Shown: piece after piece, positions 21,289-29,080 of the stretch | Numbering within the stretch: the stretch's first letter is position 1 | Layout: each line of letters opens with the position of its first letter | DNA from: VFZN01 sp050249615 | Lineage (GTDB): Bacteria > Acidobacteriota > Vicinamibacteria > Vicinamibacterales > UBA2999 | NCBI GenBank assembly: GCA_050249615.1 | Contig: JBFWQE010000051.1 | Location: forward strand, 1 to 33,419 | Length of the DNA: 33,419 nt | Direction of reading: 5' to 3' | Position numbers and translations under genes: made by a program | Notes under the pieces: model-generated | Told to the model about the DNA's origin: nothing | Databases searched by the model: none | Seen by the model: the letters and a program-made list of their open reading frames with translations, nothing else

Positions 21289-22182
21289 TCACCACAGCCA
21301 CGCGGCCCCACGCACGCCACTCGAATCGCCGTGGCGGGCCTTCACAAGCCGCGTATGTACCTCGTCCGAGAACACGTGCGGCTGCCAGCGCGCGGGTACG
21401 CCGGTATAGAGCGCCTCGACGTTCGACAGCCCGCCGCCCAGGACGATGACCTCGGGATCCAGGAGGTTGATGACGGTCGCGAGCGCGCGCGCCATGCGCT
21501 CCATGTAGCGTTCGAGCGCCGCCGACGCATCGGCGTCGCCGGCGGCGGCCGCCGCGGCGGCAATCTGGTCGGCCTCGAGCGAACGCCCCGTCGCCGCGGT
21601 GAAATCGCGCGCGAGCCCCGGCCCGGAGAGAAACGTCTCGATGCACCCGTGGCGCCCGCAGTAGCACCGCGGACCCGGCCGCTCCTCGTCTCGCGGCCAC
21701 GGCAACGGGTTGTGGCCCCACTCGCCGGCGATGCGGTGCGCGCCCTCCACGAGCCGCCCATCCACCACGACGCCGCCGCCGACACCGGTGCCGATGATGA
21801 CGCCGAAGACGACCGCGGCGCCCGCGCCGGCGCCGTCGGTGGCTTCCGAGAGCGCAAAGCAGTTGGCGTCGTTCGCCATGCGCACGGGGCGCTGGAGGCG
21901 GGCGGCCAGGTCGTGATCGAACGCGCGGCCGATGAGCCAGGTGGAGTTGGCGTTCTTCACCAGCCCCGTCGCTGGCGAGATGGCGCCTGGGATGCCGACG
22001 CCGACGGATGCGGGGCCCCCATGCGCCTGTTCCAGCTGCCGCACCAGATCTGCTATCGCGTCGAGCGTGCCGTCGTAGTCGCGACGCGGCGTGGGTACGC
22101 GCACGCGGCCGAGTTCGCGACCGTCCTTCGCGAGGGCGACCGCCTCGATCTTCGTCCCGCCGAGATCCACGCCGATCTTCAT
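21289..22182 (-). CDS. ROK-family sugar kinase
   Basis: The 297-residue protein begins MKIGVDLGGTKIEAVALAKD, the phosphate-1/ATP motif of ROK kinases. The catalytic Asp lies in RMANDANCFALSEA. The zinc site is complete: H in AGEWGHNPLPW and the CxCGxxGCxE motif CYCGRHGCIE. The adenosine motif VIVLGGGLSNV follows. These features match bacterial fructokinase/glucokinase (Mak, GlcK), which phosphorylates a free hexose in the cytoplasm; the exact sugar cannot be told. Its ATG overlaps the stop of the YdeI-family gene by four bases (ATGA), so translation is coupled. The C-terminus is complete. It converges with the TPR-like gene across the inverted repeat pair. Confidence 0.92.
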   Translation of the reverse strand: MKIGVDLGGTKIEAVALAKDGRELGRVRVPTPRRDYDGTLDAIADLVRQLEQAHGGPASVGVGIPGAISPATGLVKNANSTWLIGRAFDHDLAARLQRPVRMANDANCFALSEATDGAGAGAAVVFGVIIGTGVGGGVVVDGRLVEGAHRIAGEWGHNPLPWPRDEERPGPRCYCGRHGCIETFLSGPGLARDFTAATGRSLEADQIAAAAAAAGDADASAALERYMERMARALATVINLLDPEVIVLGGGLSNVEALYTGVPARWQPHVFSDEVHTRLVKARHGDSSGVRGAAWLW

Positions 22183-22886
22183 CGGCGGGCGGCCTTCTTC
22201 GGGGCCCGGGTGGGACGTGCCGTCGTCGTCTTCCTCTTCGCGTTCACCGTCGTGGCGCGCGGGGCGCCCTCTGGCCGTTTCGCGGCCTTTGGCTTCACCG
22301 TGCCGGTCTGCCCGAACAGCACGCCGAGGCGCAGGCCCCGCGCGGACACGTCGATGAGCTGCGTGAGGCGGCGTTCGCGCGTGTCGTCGCGTTTCGCGCT
22401 CACCACCCACCAGATGGCCAGGCGGCGATATCCCGGCGGCTGATCCTCGAAGAACCCCCAGGCAGCCCGACTGGCGCGGAAGCGGCGCTCGAGCTCCGGC
22501 GGGAATGCCTCCGGGCGCTGCTCGAAGGAGTAGATGCCCGACCGGGCATCGTCGCGCTTGGCATACGCGTCGAGTCCGGCCTGGTGCATCTCGCCCCGCG
22601 CGATGAGCGCCTCGACCTTCGCGATGTTCACGCGGCTCCAGACGCTGCGGGCCTTGCGCGGGGTGAAGCGGTTGACGTAGCTCTCCTCGTCCAGGGCCTT
22701 GCGGATGCCGTCGATCCAGCCGAAACAGAGGGCGACGTCCACGGCGGTCGGGTAGTCCAGGCCCGTCCGGCCGCTGCGCTTCTTGTAGAAGCCCACCCAG
22801 AGCTCGATGTGGCGGTCGTGGTTGGTTTCCAGCCAGCGGCGGAACTGGCCGGCATCGGGGAAGAACTTCACGGAACTGCCGGGCAT
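22179..22886 (-). CDS. YdeI/OmpD-associated (OmdA) family protein
   Basis: The 235-residue protein matches the YdeI or OmpD-associated 'bacteriocin-protection' family: VKFFPDAGQFRRWLETNHDR, IELWVGFYKKRSGRTGLDYP, then VDVALCFGWIDGIRKALDEE and RFTPRKARSVWSRVNIAKVE are its signature blocks. The biochemical role is not established; the family name comes from association in enterobacteria. The last 45 residues are Lys/Arg/Ala/Pro-rich (KPKAAKRPEGAPRATTVNAK onward), a basic tail resembling histone-like C-termini that may bind nucleic acid; it is outside the conserved domain. There is no signal peptide. The ATG at 22886 gives the standard N-terminus. It is the first gene of a two-gene unit with the ROK kinase and diverges from the heme-protein gene at 23012. 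Confidence 0.88.
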   Translation of the reverse strand: MPGSSVKFFPDAGQFRRWLETNHDRHIELWVGFYKKRSGRTGLDYPTAVDVALCFGWIDGIRKALDEESYVNRFTPRKARSVWSRVNIAKVEALIARGEMHQAGLDAYAKRDDARSGIYSFEQRPEAFPPELERRFRASRAAWGFFEDQPPGYRRLAIWWVVSAKRDDTRERRLTQLIDVSARGLRLGVLFGQTGTVKPKAAKRPEGAPRATTVNAKRKTTTARPTRAPKKAARR

Positions 22887-23011
22887 GGCACGGGTCCCTC
22901 GGTCCGGTCGGCGGACCTCAAAGCATTGAGGACAGGTGAGTTAACCGGCCAGCGAGATGACAACTCCTGACAATCCGTTTCCTGCATGGCCGTATACTCG
23001 CCCGAGAAATT

Positions 23012-25528
23012 ATGCGCCCAATGTCCAGATACACGGTCGCCGTGTTGGGAGTCGTATCGGCTGGCCTCACCTTGCTGGCGGCCGACGGCCCTCGCCAGGG
23101 GGCCAGCCCGGCCGTTGCGCAGTCGCCGCCGGCCGCGGCGGCACCGGCGCCTCGCGCCGCCAGGCCCGACGCCGCCAGGCCGGCGATGATGACGGCGCAC
23201 GCCACCGCCGGCCTTCCCGTGGCCGAGCAGAACGCCCTCGTCAAGCAGTACTGCGCCACCTGTCACAACGATCGGGCCAAGGCTGGTGGGCTCACCCTGG
23301 CGTCGTTTGACGCCGCCGCCGCCGCCGCCGAGCACCCCGACGTCGCCGAGAAGGTCATCCGCAAGCTGCGCGCCGGCATGATGCCGCCGGCGGGCGCCCG
23401 CCGCCCCGAGGGGACGGTGCTGTCCGACCTGGCGACGGCGCTCGAAGCGCGGATTGACCGGGCCGCCGCCCTCAACCCCAACCCGGGGCGCCGCCCGTTC
23501 CAGCGGCTCAACCGCGTCGAGTACACCTACGCCATCCGCGACCTGCTGGATCTGGACGTGGACGTCGAGGCCTTCCTGCCGCCCGACACCATCAGCGACG
23601 GGTTCGACAACGTCGCCGACGCGCAGGGCTTCTCGCCGACGGTGCTCGAAGGCTACCTGCGGGCGGCCAGCGCCATCAGCACGCTGGCGGTCGGCGACGC
23701 CACCGCGGCGCCCACCGAGGCCACCTTCAAGGTGCCGCGCACGGCGAACCAGATGCGCCAGGTGGAGGGTGCGCCGTTCGGCACGCGCGGCGGCATCGCG
23801 GTCACGCACATCTTCCCCGCGGACGGCGAGTACACGTTCCGGATGATGCTCCACTCCATCCCGACGGGGCAGCTCTTCGGCAGCAGCTTCCCGGGCGAGA
23901 AGATCGAGGTGTCCGTCAACGGCGCGCGGGTGGCGCTGCTCGACATCCCCACATCGATGAGCGAGGCCGATCCCAACGGGATGAACCTCGTCACGCCGCG
24001 GATTTACGTGAAGGCGGGCCCGCAGCGCGTGGCCGCCGCGTTCATCGCGCGTTTCGACGCGCCGGTGGACGACCTGATCGCGCCCATCGAACACACGATG
24101 GCCGACAGCCAGATCGGCAGCGGCTTCGGCATCACGGCGCTGCCGCACCTCCGCGAGTTCGCCATCACGGGGCCGATCAAGGTCACGGGCGTCTCCGACT
24201 CGCCGAGCCGGCGCCGGATTTTCGCGTGCCGCCCGACCGCGCCCGCCGAGGAAGCGGCATGCGCCACCAGCATCGTCAGGCGGCTGGCCTCGCTGGCCTA
24301 CCGCGCCCCGGCCTCGGCCGAGGACGTGCGGAAGCTGATGATGTTCTACGAGCAGGGCCGCCAGCACGGCGACTTCGAGGAGGGCGTCCGCATGGCGCTG
24401 CAGGCGCTGCTGGCCAGCCCGAAGTTCCTGTTCCGGCTGGAGGAAGTGCCTGCGACGGTCCGCCCGGGCCAGAACTACCGCATCACCGAGTACGACCTGG
24501 CCTCGCGATTGTCGTTCTTCCTCTGGGGCTCGGGCCCGGACGAGGAACTGCTGAAGCTGGCCGGCCGCGGGATGCTGCGACAGCCCGGGGTCATCGAGAA
24601 GCAGGTGGCGCGGATGCTCCGGGACCCGCGGTCCGAGGCGCTGGCCACGCGTTTTGCCTCGCAGTGGCTGCGGCTGCAGGACCTGGTGCGGCTCATCCCC
24701 GACTACCTGCAGTACCCGCAGTACGACCGCACGCTGGCCGACGCGCTCAAGCGCGAGACGGAGCTCTTCTTCGACGCCATCGTGCGCGACGACCGGCCGG
24801 TGCTGGAGCTGCTGACGGCCGACTACACCTTCGTGAACGAGCGGGTCGCCAAGCACTACGGCGTGCCGAACGTCGTCGGGCCGGAGTTCCGCCGGGTGAC
24901 GCTGGCCGATCCGAACCGGCGCGGCCTGCTGGGGCACGGCAGCATCCTCGCGCTCACATCGGTGGCCGACCGCACCTCACCCGTGCAGCGCGGCAAGTGG
25001 ATCATGGAGGTGCTGCTCGGCTCGCCGCCGCCGGCGCCGCCGCCCAACGTGCCGTCGCTGGACGATTCGGTGTCCGCGGCGCAGGGCGCCAGGGTCCTGT
25101 CGGTGCGCGAGCGCATGGAGGAGCACCGGAAGAACCCCGCGTGCAACTCGTGTCACCGCGTCATCGACCCGCTGGGCCTGGCGCTCGAGAACTTCGATGT
25201 CACCGGCGCGTGGCGCATTCGTGACGGCGACGCGACGATCGACTCGAACGGCGACCTGTACGACGGTACGAAGATGCAGGGCCCGAAGGGCCTGCGCGAG
25301 GCCATCCTGAAGCACAAGGACGTGTTCCTCCTGAGCTTCACCGAGAGCCTCATGACCTACGGCCTGGGCCGGCGCGTCGAGCACTTCGACATGCCCACGG
25401 TTCGTGCCATCGTCCGAGACGCTGAAGAGGACGACTACCGGATCTCGGCATTCGTGCTGGGGCTGGTGAAGAGCCCCGCGTTCCAGATGGGCCGCGCGGA
25501 AGCGGCGGAGACGACGGAAGAGAGATAG
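23012..25528 (+). CDS. Exported multidomain c-type heme protein (PSD family, DUF1592-type), cassette 1
   Basis: The 838-residue protein has an export signal (residues 5-24) and an Ala/Pro-rich linker, then a cytochrome-c-like segment with the heme site C81-A-T-C-H85. The family blocks follow: DUF1587 (RLNRVEYTYAIRDLLDLDVD, about 165-184), a carbohydrate-binding-like beta-domain (about 225-390), DUF1595 (VRRLASLAYRAPASAEDVRK), DUF1592 (LSFFLWGSGPDEELLKLAGR, RFASQWLRLQDLV), DUF1588 with a second heme site C711-N-S-C-H715 and DUF1585 (FTESLMTYGLGRRVEHFDMP) at the end. Such proteins are abundant in Planctomycetes and Acidobacteria; their substrate is unknown. The start is the ATG at 23012. A HXXSHH protein gene follows after 103 bases of repeat-filled spacer, the usual partner arrangement. 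Its paralogue is at 29081-31540. Confidence 0.93.
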   Translation: MRPMSRYTVAVLGVVSAGLTLLAADGPRQGASPAVAQSPPAAAAPAPRAARPDAARPAMMTAHATAGLPVAEQNALVKQYCATCHNDRAKAGGLTLASFDAAAAAAEHPDVAEKVIRKLRAGMMPPAGARRPEGTVLSDLATALEARIDRAAALNPNPGRRPFQRLNRVEYTYAIRDLLDLDVDVEAFLPPDTISDGFDNVADAQGFSPTVLEGYLRAASAISTLAVGDATAAPTEATFKVPRTANQMRQVEGAPFGTRGGIAVTHIFPADGEYTFRMMLHSIPTGQLFGSSFPGEKIEVSVNGARVALLDIPTSMSEADPNGMNLVTPRIYVKAGPQRVAAAFIARFDAPVDDLIAPIEHTMADSQIGSGFGITALPHLREFAITGPIKVTGVSDSPSRRRIFACRPTAPAEEAACATSIVRRLASLAYRAPASAEDVRKLMMFYEQGRQHGDFEEGVRMALQALLASPKFLFRLEEVPATVRPGQNYRITEYDLASRLSFFLWGSGPDEELLKLAGRGMLRQPGVIEKQVARMLRDPRSEALATRFASQWLRLQDLVRLIPDYLQYPQYDRTLADALKRETELFFDAIVRDDRPVLELLTADYTFVNERVAKHYGVPNVVGPEFRRVTLADPNRRGLLGHGSILALTSVADRTSPVQRGKWIMEVLLGSPPPAPPPNVPSLDDSVSAAQGARVLSVRERMEEHRKNPACNSCHRVIDPLGLALENFDVTGAWRIRDGDATIDSNGDLYDGTKMQGPKGLREAILKHKDVFLLSFTESLMTYGLGRRVEHFDMPTVRAIVRDAEEDDYRISAFVLGLVKSPAFQMGRAEAAETTEER

Positions 25529-25534
25529 AGACGA

Positions 25535-25607
25535 GGTTCTCGGGTTCTCGGGTTCGAACCCCAAGCCCCAAGCCCCAAGCCCCAAGACCTCAAGACCAAG
25601 ACCCGGG
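25535..25607 (+). repeat. Short tandem repeats (GGTTCTCG then CCCCAAG heptads)
   Basis: Two or three 8-base units (GGTTCTCG) lead into the 12-base palindrome GGGTTCGAACCC (25550-25561). Four CCCCAAG heptads and decayed AAGACC units follow. It starts six bases after the heme-protein stop and ends shortly before the ribosome binding site of the next gene. Confidence 0.9.
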
Positions 25608-25631
25608 ACCGACCGAATCAGAGGAGCCGAC

Positions 25632-27053
25632 ATGTTCATCACGCAGAAGCACATCTCCCGCCGCGCGGCCCTGAAGGGCGTGGGTGTCACCGTGGCGCTG
25701 CCGCTCCTGGAGGCCATGGTGCCGGCCGGGACGGCATTCGCGCGGTCGCGCTCCAACGGGAAGGTGCGGCTGGCGGCCATCGAGATGGTGCACGGCTCGG
25801 CGGGCGCCACGGCGATTGGCGCCCAGAAGCATCTCTGGTCGCCCGAGAAGACCGGGTCGGCGTTCGACCTGAGCCCGAGCAGCCTCGCGCCGCTCGAGCC
25901 CTGGCGCGAGTACCTGACCATCATCAGCAACACCGACGTGCGGAACGCCGAGGCGTTCACGCCGCCCGAGATCGGCGGCGACCACTTCCGCTCGAGCGCG
26001 GTGTTCCTCACCCAGGCGCACCCGAAGCAGACGCAGGGCTCCGACGTCTACGTCGCCGCGTCGCTGGACCAGCTCTACGCGCAGAAGTACGGGCAGGACA
26101 CGCCGATTCCGTCGATGCAGCTCTGCATCGAGAACGTGGACCAGGCCGGCGGCTGCGCCTACGGCTATGCCTGCGTCTACACCGACACGGTGAGCTGGGC
26201 GTCGGCCGCCGAGCCGCTGCCGATGGTGCGCGACCCGCGCGCCGCGTTCGACATGCTCTTCGGCGTGGGCGCCACGCCCGAGCAGCGCGCCGCGCGCCGG
26301 CGGGCCGACAAGAGCATCCTCGACTGGGTGACGCAGGAGGTGGCGCAGCTCAAGAAGAGCCTCGGGCCGGTGGACCGCGCCCGCCTGGCCGACTACCTGG
26401 ACGACGTGCGCGAGATCGAGCGGCGCATCCAGCGGGTGGAGGCCGCCAACGCGAGCGGCGAGCCGCGCGAGCTGCCGATGGCGCCGATGGGCGTGCCCGA
26501 CGCGTTCGACGAGCACGTCAAGCTGATGTTCGACCTGCAGGCCGTGGCCTTCGCCTCGGACATCACGCGCGTGTTCTCGTTCAAGATGGGCCGCGACGGA
26601 TCGAGCCGCGTCTACCCCGGCAGCGGCGTGAAGACGGGCTTCCACCCGGCGTCGCACCACCAGGACCGCGAGGATCGCATCCTCGAGTTCGAGAAGATCA
26701 ACCGGTACCACATCAGCCTGCTCCCGTACTTCCTCGAGAAGCTCAAGAACACGCCGGACGGCGACGGGACGCTGCTCGACAACACGATGGTCATCTACGG
26801 GTCGCCCATGGGCAACTCGAACGTGCACAACCACAAGCGCTGCCCGCTGTTCCTGGCCGGGCACGCCGGCGGGGCGCTCAAGGGCAACCTGCACATCAAG
26901 GCCGCCGACGGGACGCCCATGGCCAACCCGATGCTGTCGATGCTCCACATCCTCGGGCTCGAGGACATCAAGAGCTTCGGCGACTCGACCGGCTCGATGG
27001 ACCTGAACGCCGTCGGGGCCTCGACGACGACGGCGTCGTCCATTGCCGATTGA
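25632..27053 (+). CDS. Tat-exported HXXSHH (DUF1552) protein, cassette 1
   Basis: The 473-residue protein begins MFITQKHISRRAALKGVGVT: ISRRAALKG followed by a hydrophobic stretch is a twin-arginine signal, so it is exported folded. The family's namesake motif is H338-P-A-S-H-H343. Other conserved blocks are IEMVHGSAGATAIGAQKHLW, SNTDVRNAEAF, a three-cysteine segment (CIENVDQAGGCAYGYACVY) and VIYGSPMGNSNVHNHKRCPL, whose histidines may add to a metal site. The reaction is unknown. The Tat route and the His-rich motif are consistent with a cofactor- or metal-containing periplasmic protein working with the heme protein upstream. A GAGGAG ribosome binding site lies six bases before the ATG. The last codons, including the stop, lie within an ATTG repeat element (ASSIAD-stop), so the C-terminus may have been changed by it. 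Confidence 0.93.
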   Translation: MFITQKHISRRAALKGVGVTVALPLLEAMVPAGTAFARSRSNGKVRLAAIEMVHGSAGATAIGAQKHLWSPEKTGSAFDLSPSSLAPLEPWREYLTIISNTDVRNAEAFTPPEIGGDHFRSSAVFLTQAHPKQTQGSDVYVAASLDQLYAQKYGQDTPIPSMQLCIENVDQAGGCAYGYACVYTDTVSWASAAEPLPMVRDPRAAFDMLFGVGATPEQRAARRRADKSILDWVTQEVAQLKKSLGPVDRARLADYLDDVREIERRIQRVEAANASGEPRELPMAPMGVPDAFDEHVKLMFDLQAVAFASDITRVFSFKMGRDGSSRVYPGSGVKTGFHPASHHQDREDRILEFEKINRYHISLLPYFLEKLKNTPDGDGTLLDNTMVIYGSPMGNSNVHNHKRCPLFLAGHAGGALKGNLHIKAADGTPMANPMLSMLHILGLEDIKSFGDSTGSMDLNAVGASTTTASSIAD

Positions 27054-27161
27054 AGATTTGGCGATTGGCGATTCATTGGGCGATTGGCGATTGGGGTATT
27101 TGCGCATTCCTTGATTGGCGCATTGGGGCATTGGGGCATTGGGGCATTGGGGGCATTGGGG
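27039..27161 (+). repeat. ATTG heptad element, single copy, cassette 1
   Basis: Begins TCCATTGCCGATTGA, which contains the stop of the HXXSHH gene. It includes CGATTCATTGGGCGATTGG and ends in a clean run of CATTGGGG units. The equivalent spacer of cassette 2 (32998-33106) holds the same kind of element. Confidence 0.92.
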
Positions 27162-27203
27162 ATCGATGCCGCCAGGCGCTGATGCCGTGAGAGGGAGACG
27201 CTG

Positions 27204-28880
27204 ATGGCACGTCGGATGATATGGGCGGTCGGCCTGGCGGTGGCCCTGGGGGCGGCAATGGTGAGCGCTCAGGCGACGACGGTCCTCGAGGCCGCCCGCC
27301 ATGGCGACAAGGATGCGGTCCGCGCGCTCCTCAAGCAGGGCGTGGACGTGAACGCGGCCGAGGGCGACGGCATGACCGCCCTGCACTGGGCGGCGCGGGC
27401 GGGCGATGCGGAGCTGGTGCAGATGCTGCTCTATGGCGGCGCCAACGTGAAGGCCGCCACCCGCCTGGGCGCCTACACGCCGTTGATGATGGCCGCGCAG
27501 GCGGGACACTCCGCCGTGGTCGCGGCGCTCATCGCGGGCGGCTCGGACGTGAAGGCCGCGTCCACCACGGGCACCACGCCGCTGATGTTCGCGGCGCAGT
27601 CCGGCGATCCGCGCACCGTGACGATCCTCATCGAGGGCGGGTCGGACGTCAACGCGCGCGAGACCGCGATGGAGCAGACGCCGCTGATGTTCGCGGCGGC
27701 CTACAACCGCGTGGATGTCGTGAAGCTGCTCATCGCGCGGGGCGCCGACGTCAAGGCCACCTCGAAGGTCGTGGACCTCACGAAGCTGAGCAGCCCCGAG
27801 GAGGAGTTCTTCCGCCGGCGGGCGGCGCAGCAGGCACAGGCCAGCGGGCCGCGGCCGCCGGACGTGCCCGGCCTCACCCGGCAGTTCCGCTACAACGAGC
27901 TCGTGGGCACCTCCGGCGGCTTCTCGCCCCTGCACTTCGCCGTGCGCCAGGGCCACGCCGGGGTGGTGAAGGCGCTGGTCGAGGCTGGAGCGGACGTCAA
28001 CCAGGTGAATCCGGGCGACAAGTCCACGGCTCTCGTCGTGGCCGTTATCAACGGGCACTTCGACATCGGCAAGTACCTGCTGGACCACGGGGCCGACCCG
28101 AACCTGGCGAGCGACAACGGCGTCGCGCCGCTCTACGCCACGCTCAATGTCCAGTGGGCGCCGAAGGCGCTCTACCCGCAGCCGCGGGCGTACCTGCAGC
28201 AGCAGATCACCTATCTCGACTTCATGAAGATCCTGCTCGAGAAGGGCGCCAACCCGAACCACCGGCTCAAGCGGAAGGTGTGGTACTCGGGCTACAACTT
28301 CGACCTCGCCGGCGTGGACGAGATTGGCGCCACGCCGTTCTGGCGCGCCGCCTATGGCGGCGACGTCGAGGCGATGAAGCTGCTCGTGGCCCACGGCGCG
28401 GACCCGACGATTCCCACCATCAAGCCGGCCGGCCGGCCGCGCACGGGCGATGGCGACCGCTTCAACATCCAGGACGTGTCCGGCATCCCGCCGGTGCCGG
28501 TAGGCGGCCCCGCGGTCACCCCGCTCCAGGCGGCCGCCGGCGTCGGCTACGCCGAGGGCTTTGCCGCCAACTCGCACCGCTATGCCCCGAGCGGCCTTCT
28601 GGCCGCGGTGAAGTACCTCGTGGAGGAAACCGGAGCGGACGTCAACGCCGCCGACCACGAGGGCAACACCGCGCTGCACCACGCGGCGGCGCGCGGCGAC
28701 GTGGAGATGATCAAGTACCTGGTCTCGAAGGGCGCCGACGTGAAGCGCGTGAACCGCGAAGGCCAGACGACGGCCGACATGGCCAACGGCCCGGTGCAGC
28801 GGACGCAGCCGTTCCCGGAGGCCCTGAAGCTGCTCGAGAGCCTCGGCGCGAAGAACAACCACAAGTGCGTGTCCTGTTGA
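27204..28880 (+). CDS. Secreted ankyrin-repeat protein, cassette 1
   Basis: The 558-residue protein has a signal peptide (MARRMIWAVGLAVALGAAMV, cleavage near SAQA) and then 11-12 ankyrin repeats, for example GMTALHWAARAGDAELVQML, GTTPLMFAAQSGDPRTVTIL and GNTALHHAAARGDVEMIKYL. Between repeats 5 and 6 (about 190-230) and after repeat 7 (about 310-365) are longer insertions. It ends in His-Lys-Cys-Val-Ser-Cys, a possible disulfide or metal site. Ankyrin arrays bind proteins; in this place the protein is probably a periplasmic adaptor for the two preceding gene products, which is inference. The start is set by GAGGGAG at 27191-27197, six bases before the ATG. The second copy begins at 33119. Confidence 0.92.
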   Translation: MARRMIWAVGLAVALGAAMVSAQATTVLEAARHGDKDAVRALLKQGVDVNAAEGDGMTALHWAARAGDAELVQMLLYGGANVKAATRLGAYTPLMMAAQAGHSAVVAALIAGGSDVKAASTTGTTPLMFAAQSGDPRTVTILIEGGSDVNARETAMEQTPLMFAAAYNRVDVVKLLIARGADVKATSKVVDLTKLSSPEEEFFRRRAAQQAQASGPRPPDVPGLTRQFRYNELVGTSGGFSPLHFAVRQGHAGVVKALVEAGADVNQVNPGDKSTALVVAVINGHFDIGKYLLDHGADPNLASDNGVAPLYATLNVQWAPKALYPQPRAYLQQQITYLDFMKILLEKGANPNHRLKRKVWYSGYNFDLAGVDEIGATPFWRAAYGGDVEAMKLLVAHGADPTIPTIKPAGRPRTGDGDRFNIQDVSGIPPVPVGGPAVTPLQAAAGVGYAEGFAANSHRYAPSGLLAAVKYLVEETGADVNAADHEGNTALHHAAARGDVEMIKYLVSKGADVKRVNREGQTTADMANGPVQRTQPFPEALKLLESLGAKNNHKCVSC

Positions 28881-28923
28881 CGTGAACACGGATCACGGGG
28901 ACTCGAAGGATGACGCGGAGGGG

Positions 28924-29036
28924 GATCCGCAGATTCCGCAGATAGGCTCGGGGGAGTTGGCGAACCGCGACGCCGGCCAGCGCTGGATGTCGTCCGTCGT
29001 ACCCACCCTCGCGTCATCCGCGTCGTCTGCGCGTCC
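28924..29036. repeat. 9-base repeat family, inverted halves between the cassettes
   Basis: At 28924-28945 GATCCGCA/GATTCCGCA/GATAG is the complement of ATCTGCGG-type units. At 29011-29036 the forward form GTCATCCGC GTCGTCTGC GCGTCC occurs, and GGATGACGCGGA (28909 region) pairs with TCCGCGTCATCC. This is the non-coding relative of the in-frame repeats at 11107 and 15671. The 200-base spacer holds no gene. Confidence 0.65.
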
Positions 29037-29080
29037 CATCCCGCTGCGTCGTCCTTTCTGCCCGTGACGAGCGGAGTGCG

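Noticed and set aside
22967..22998. Promoter CTGACA ... TATACT upstream of the heme protein gene
   Set aside because: The spacer would be 20 bases, too long for a standard promoter, and TATACT is 13 bases before the ATG, unlike the nine-base pattern; possible but not well supported.
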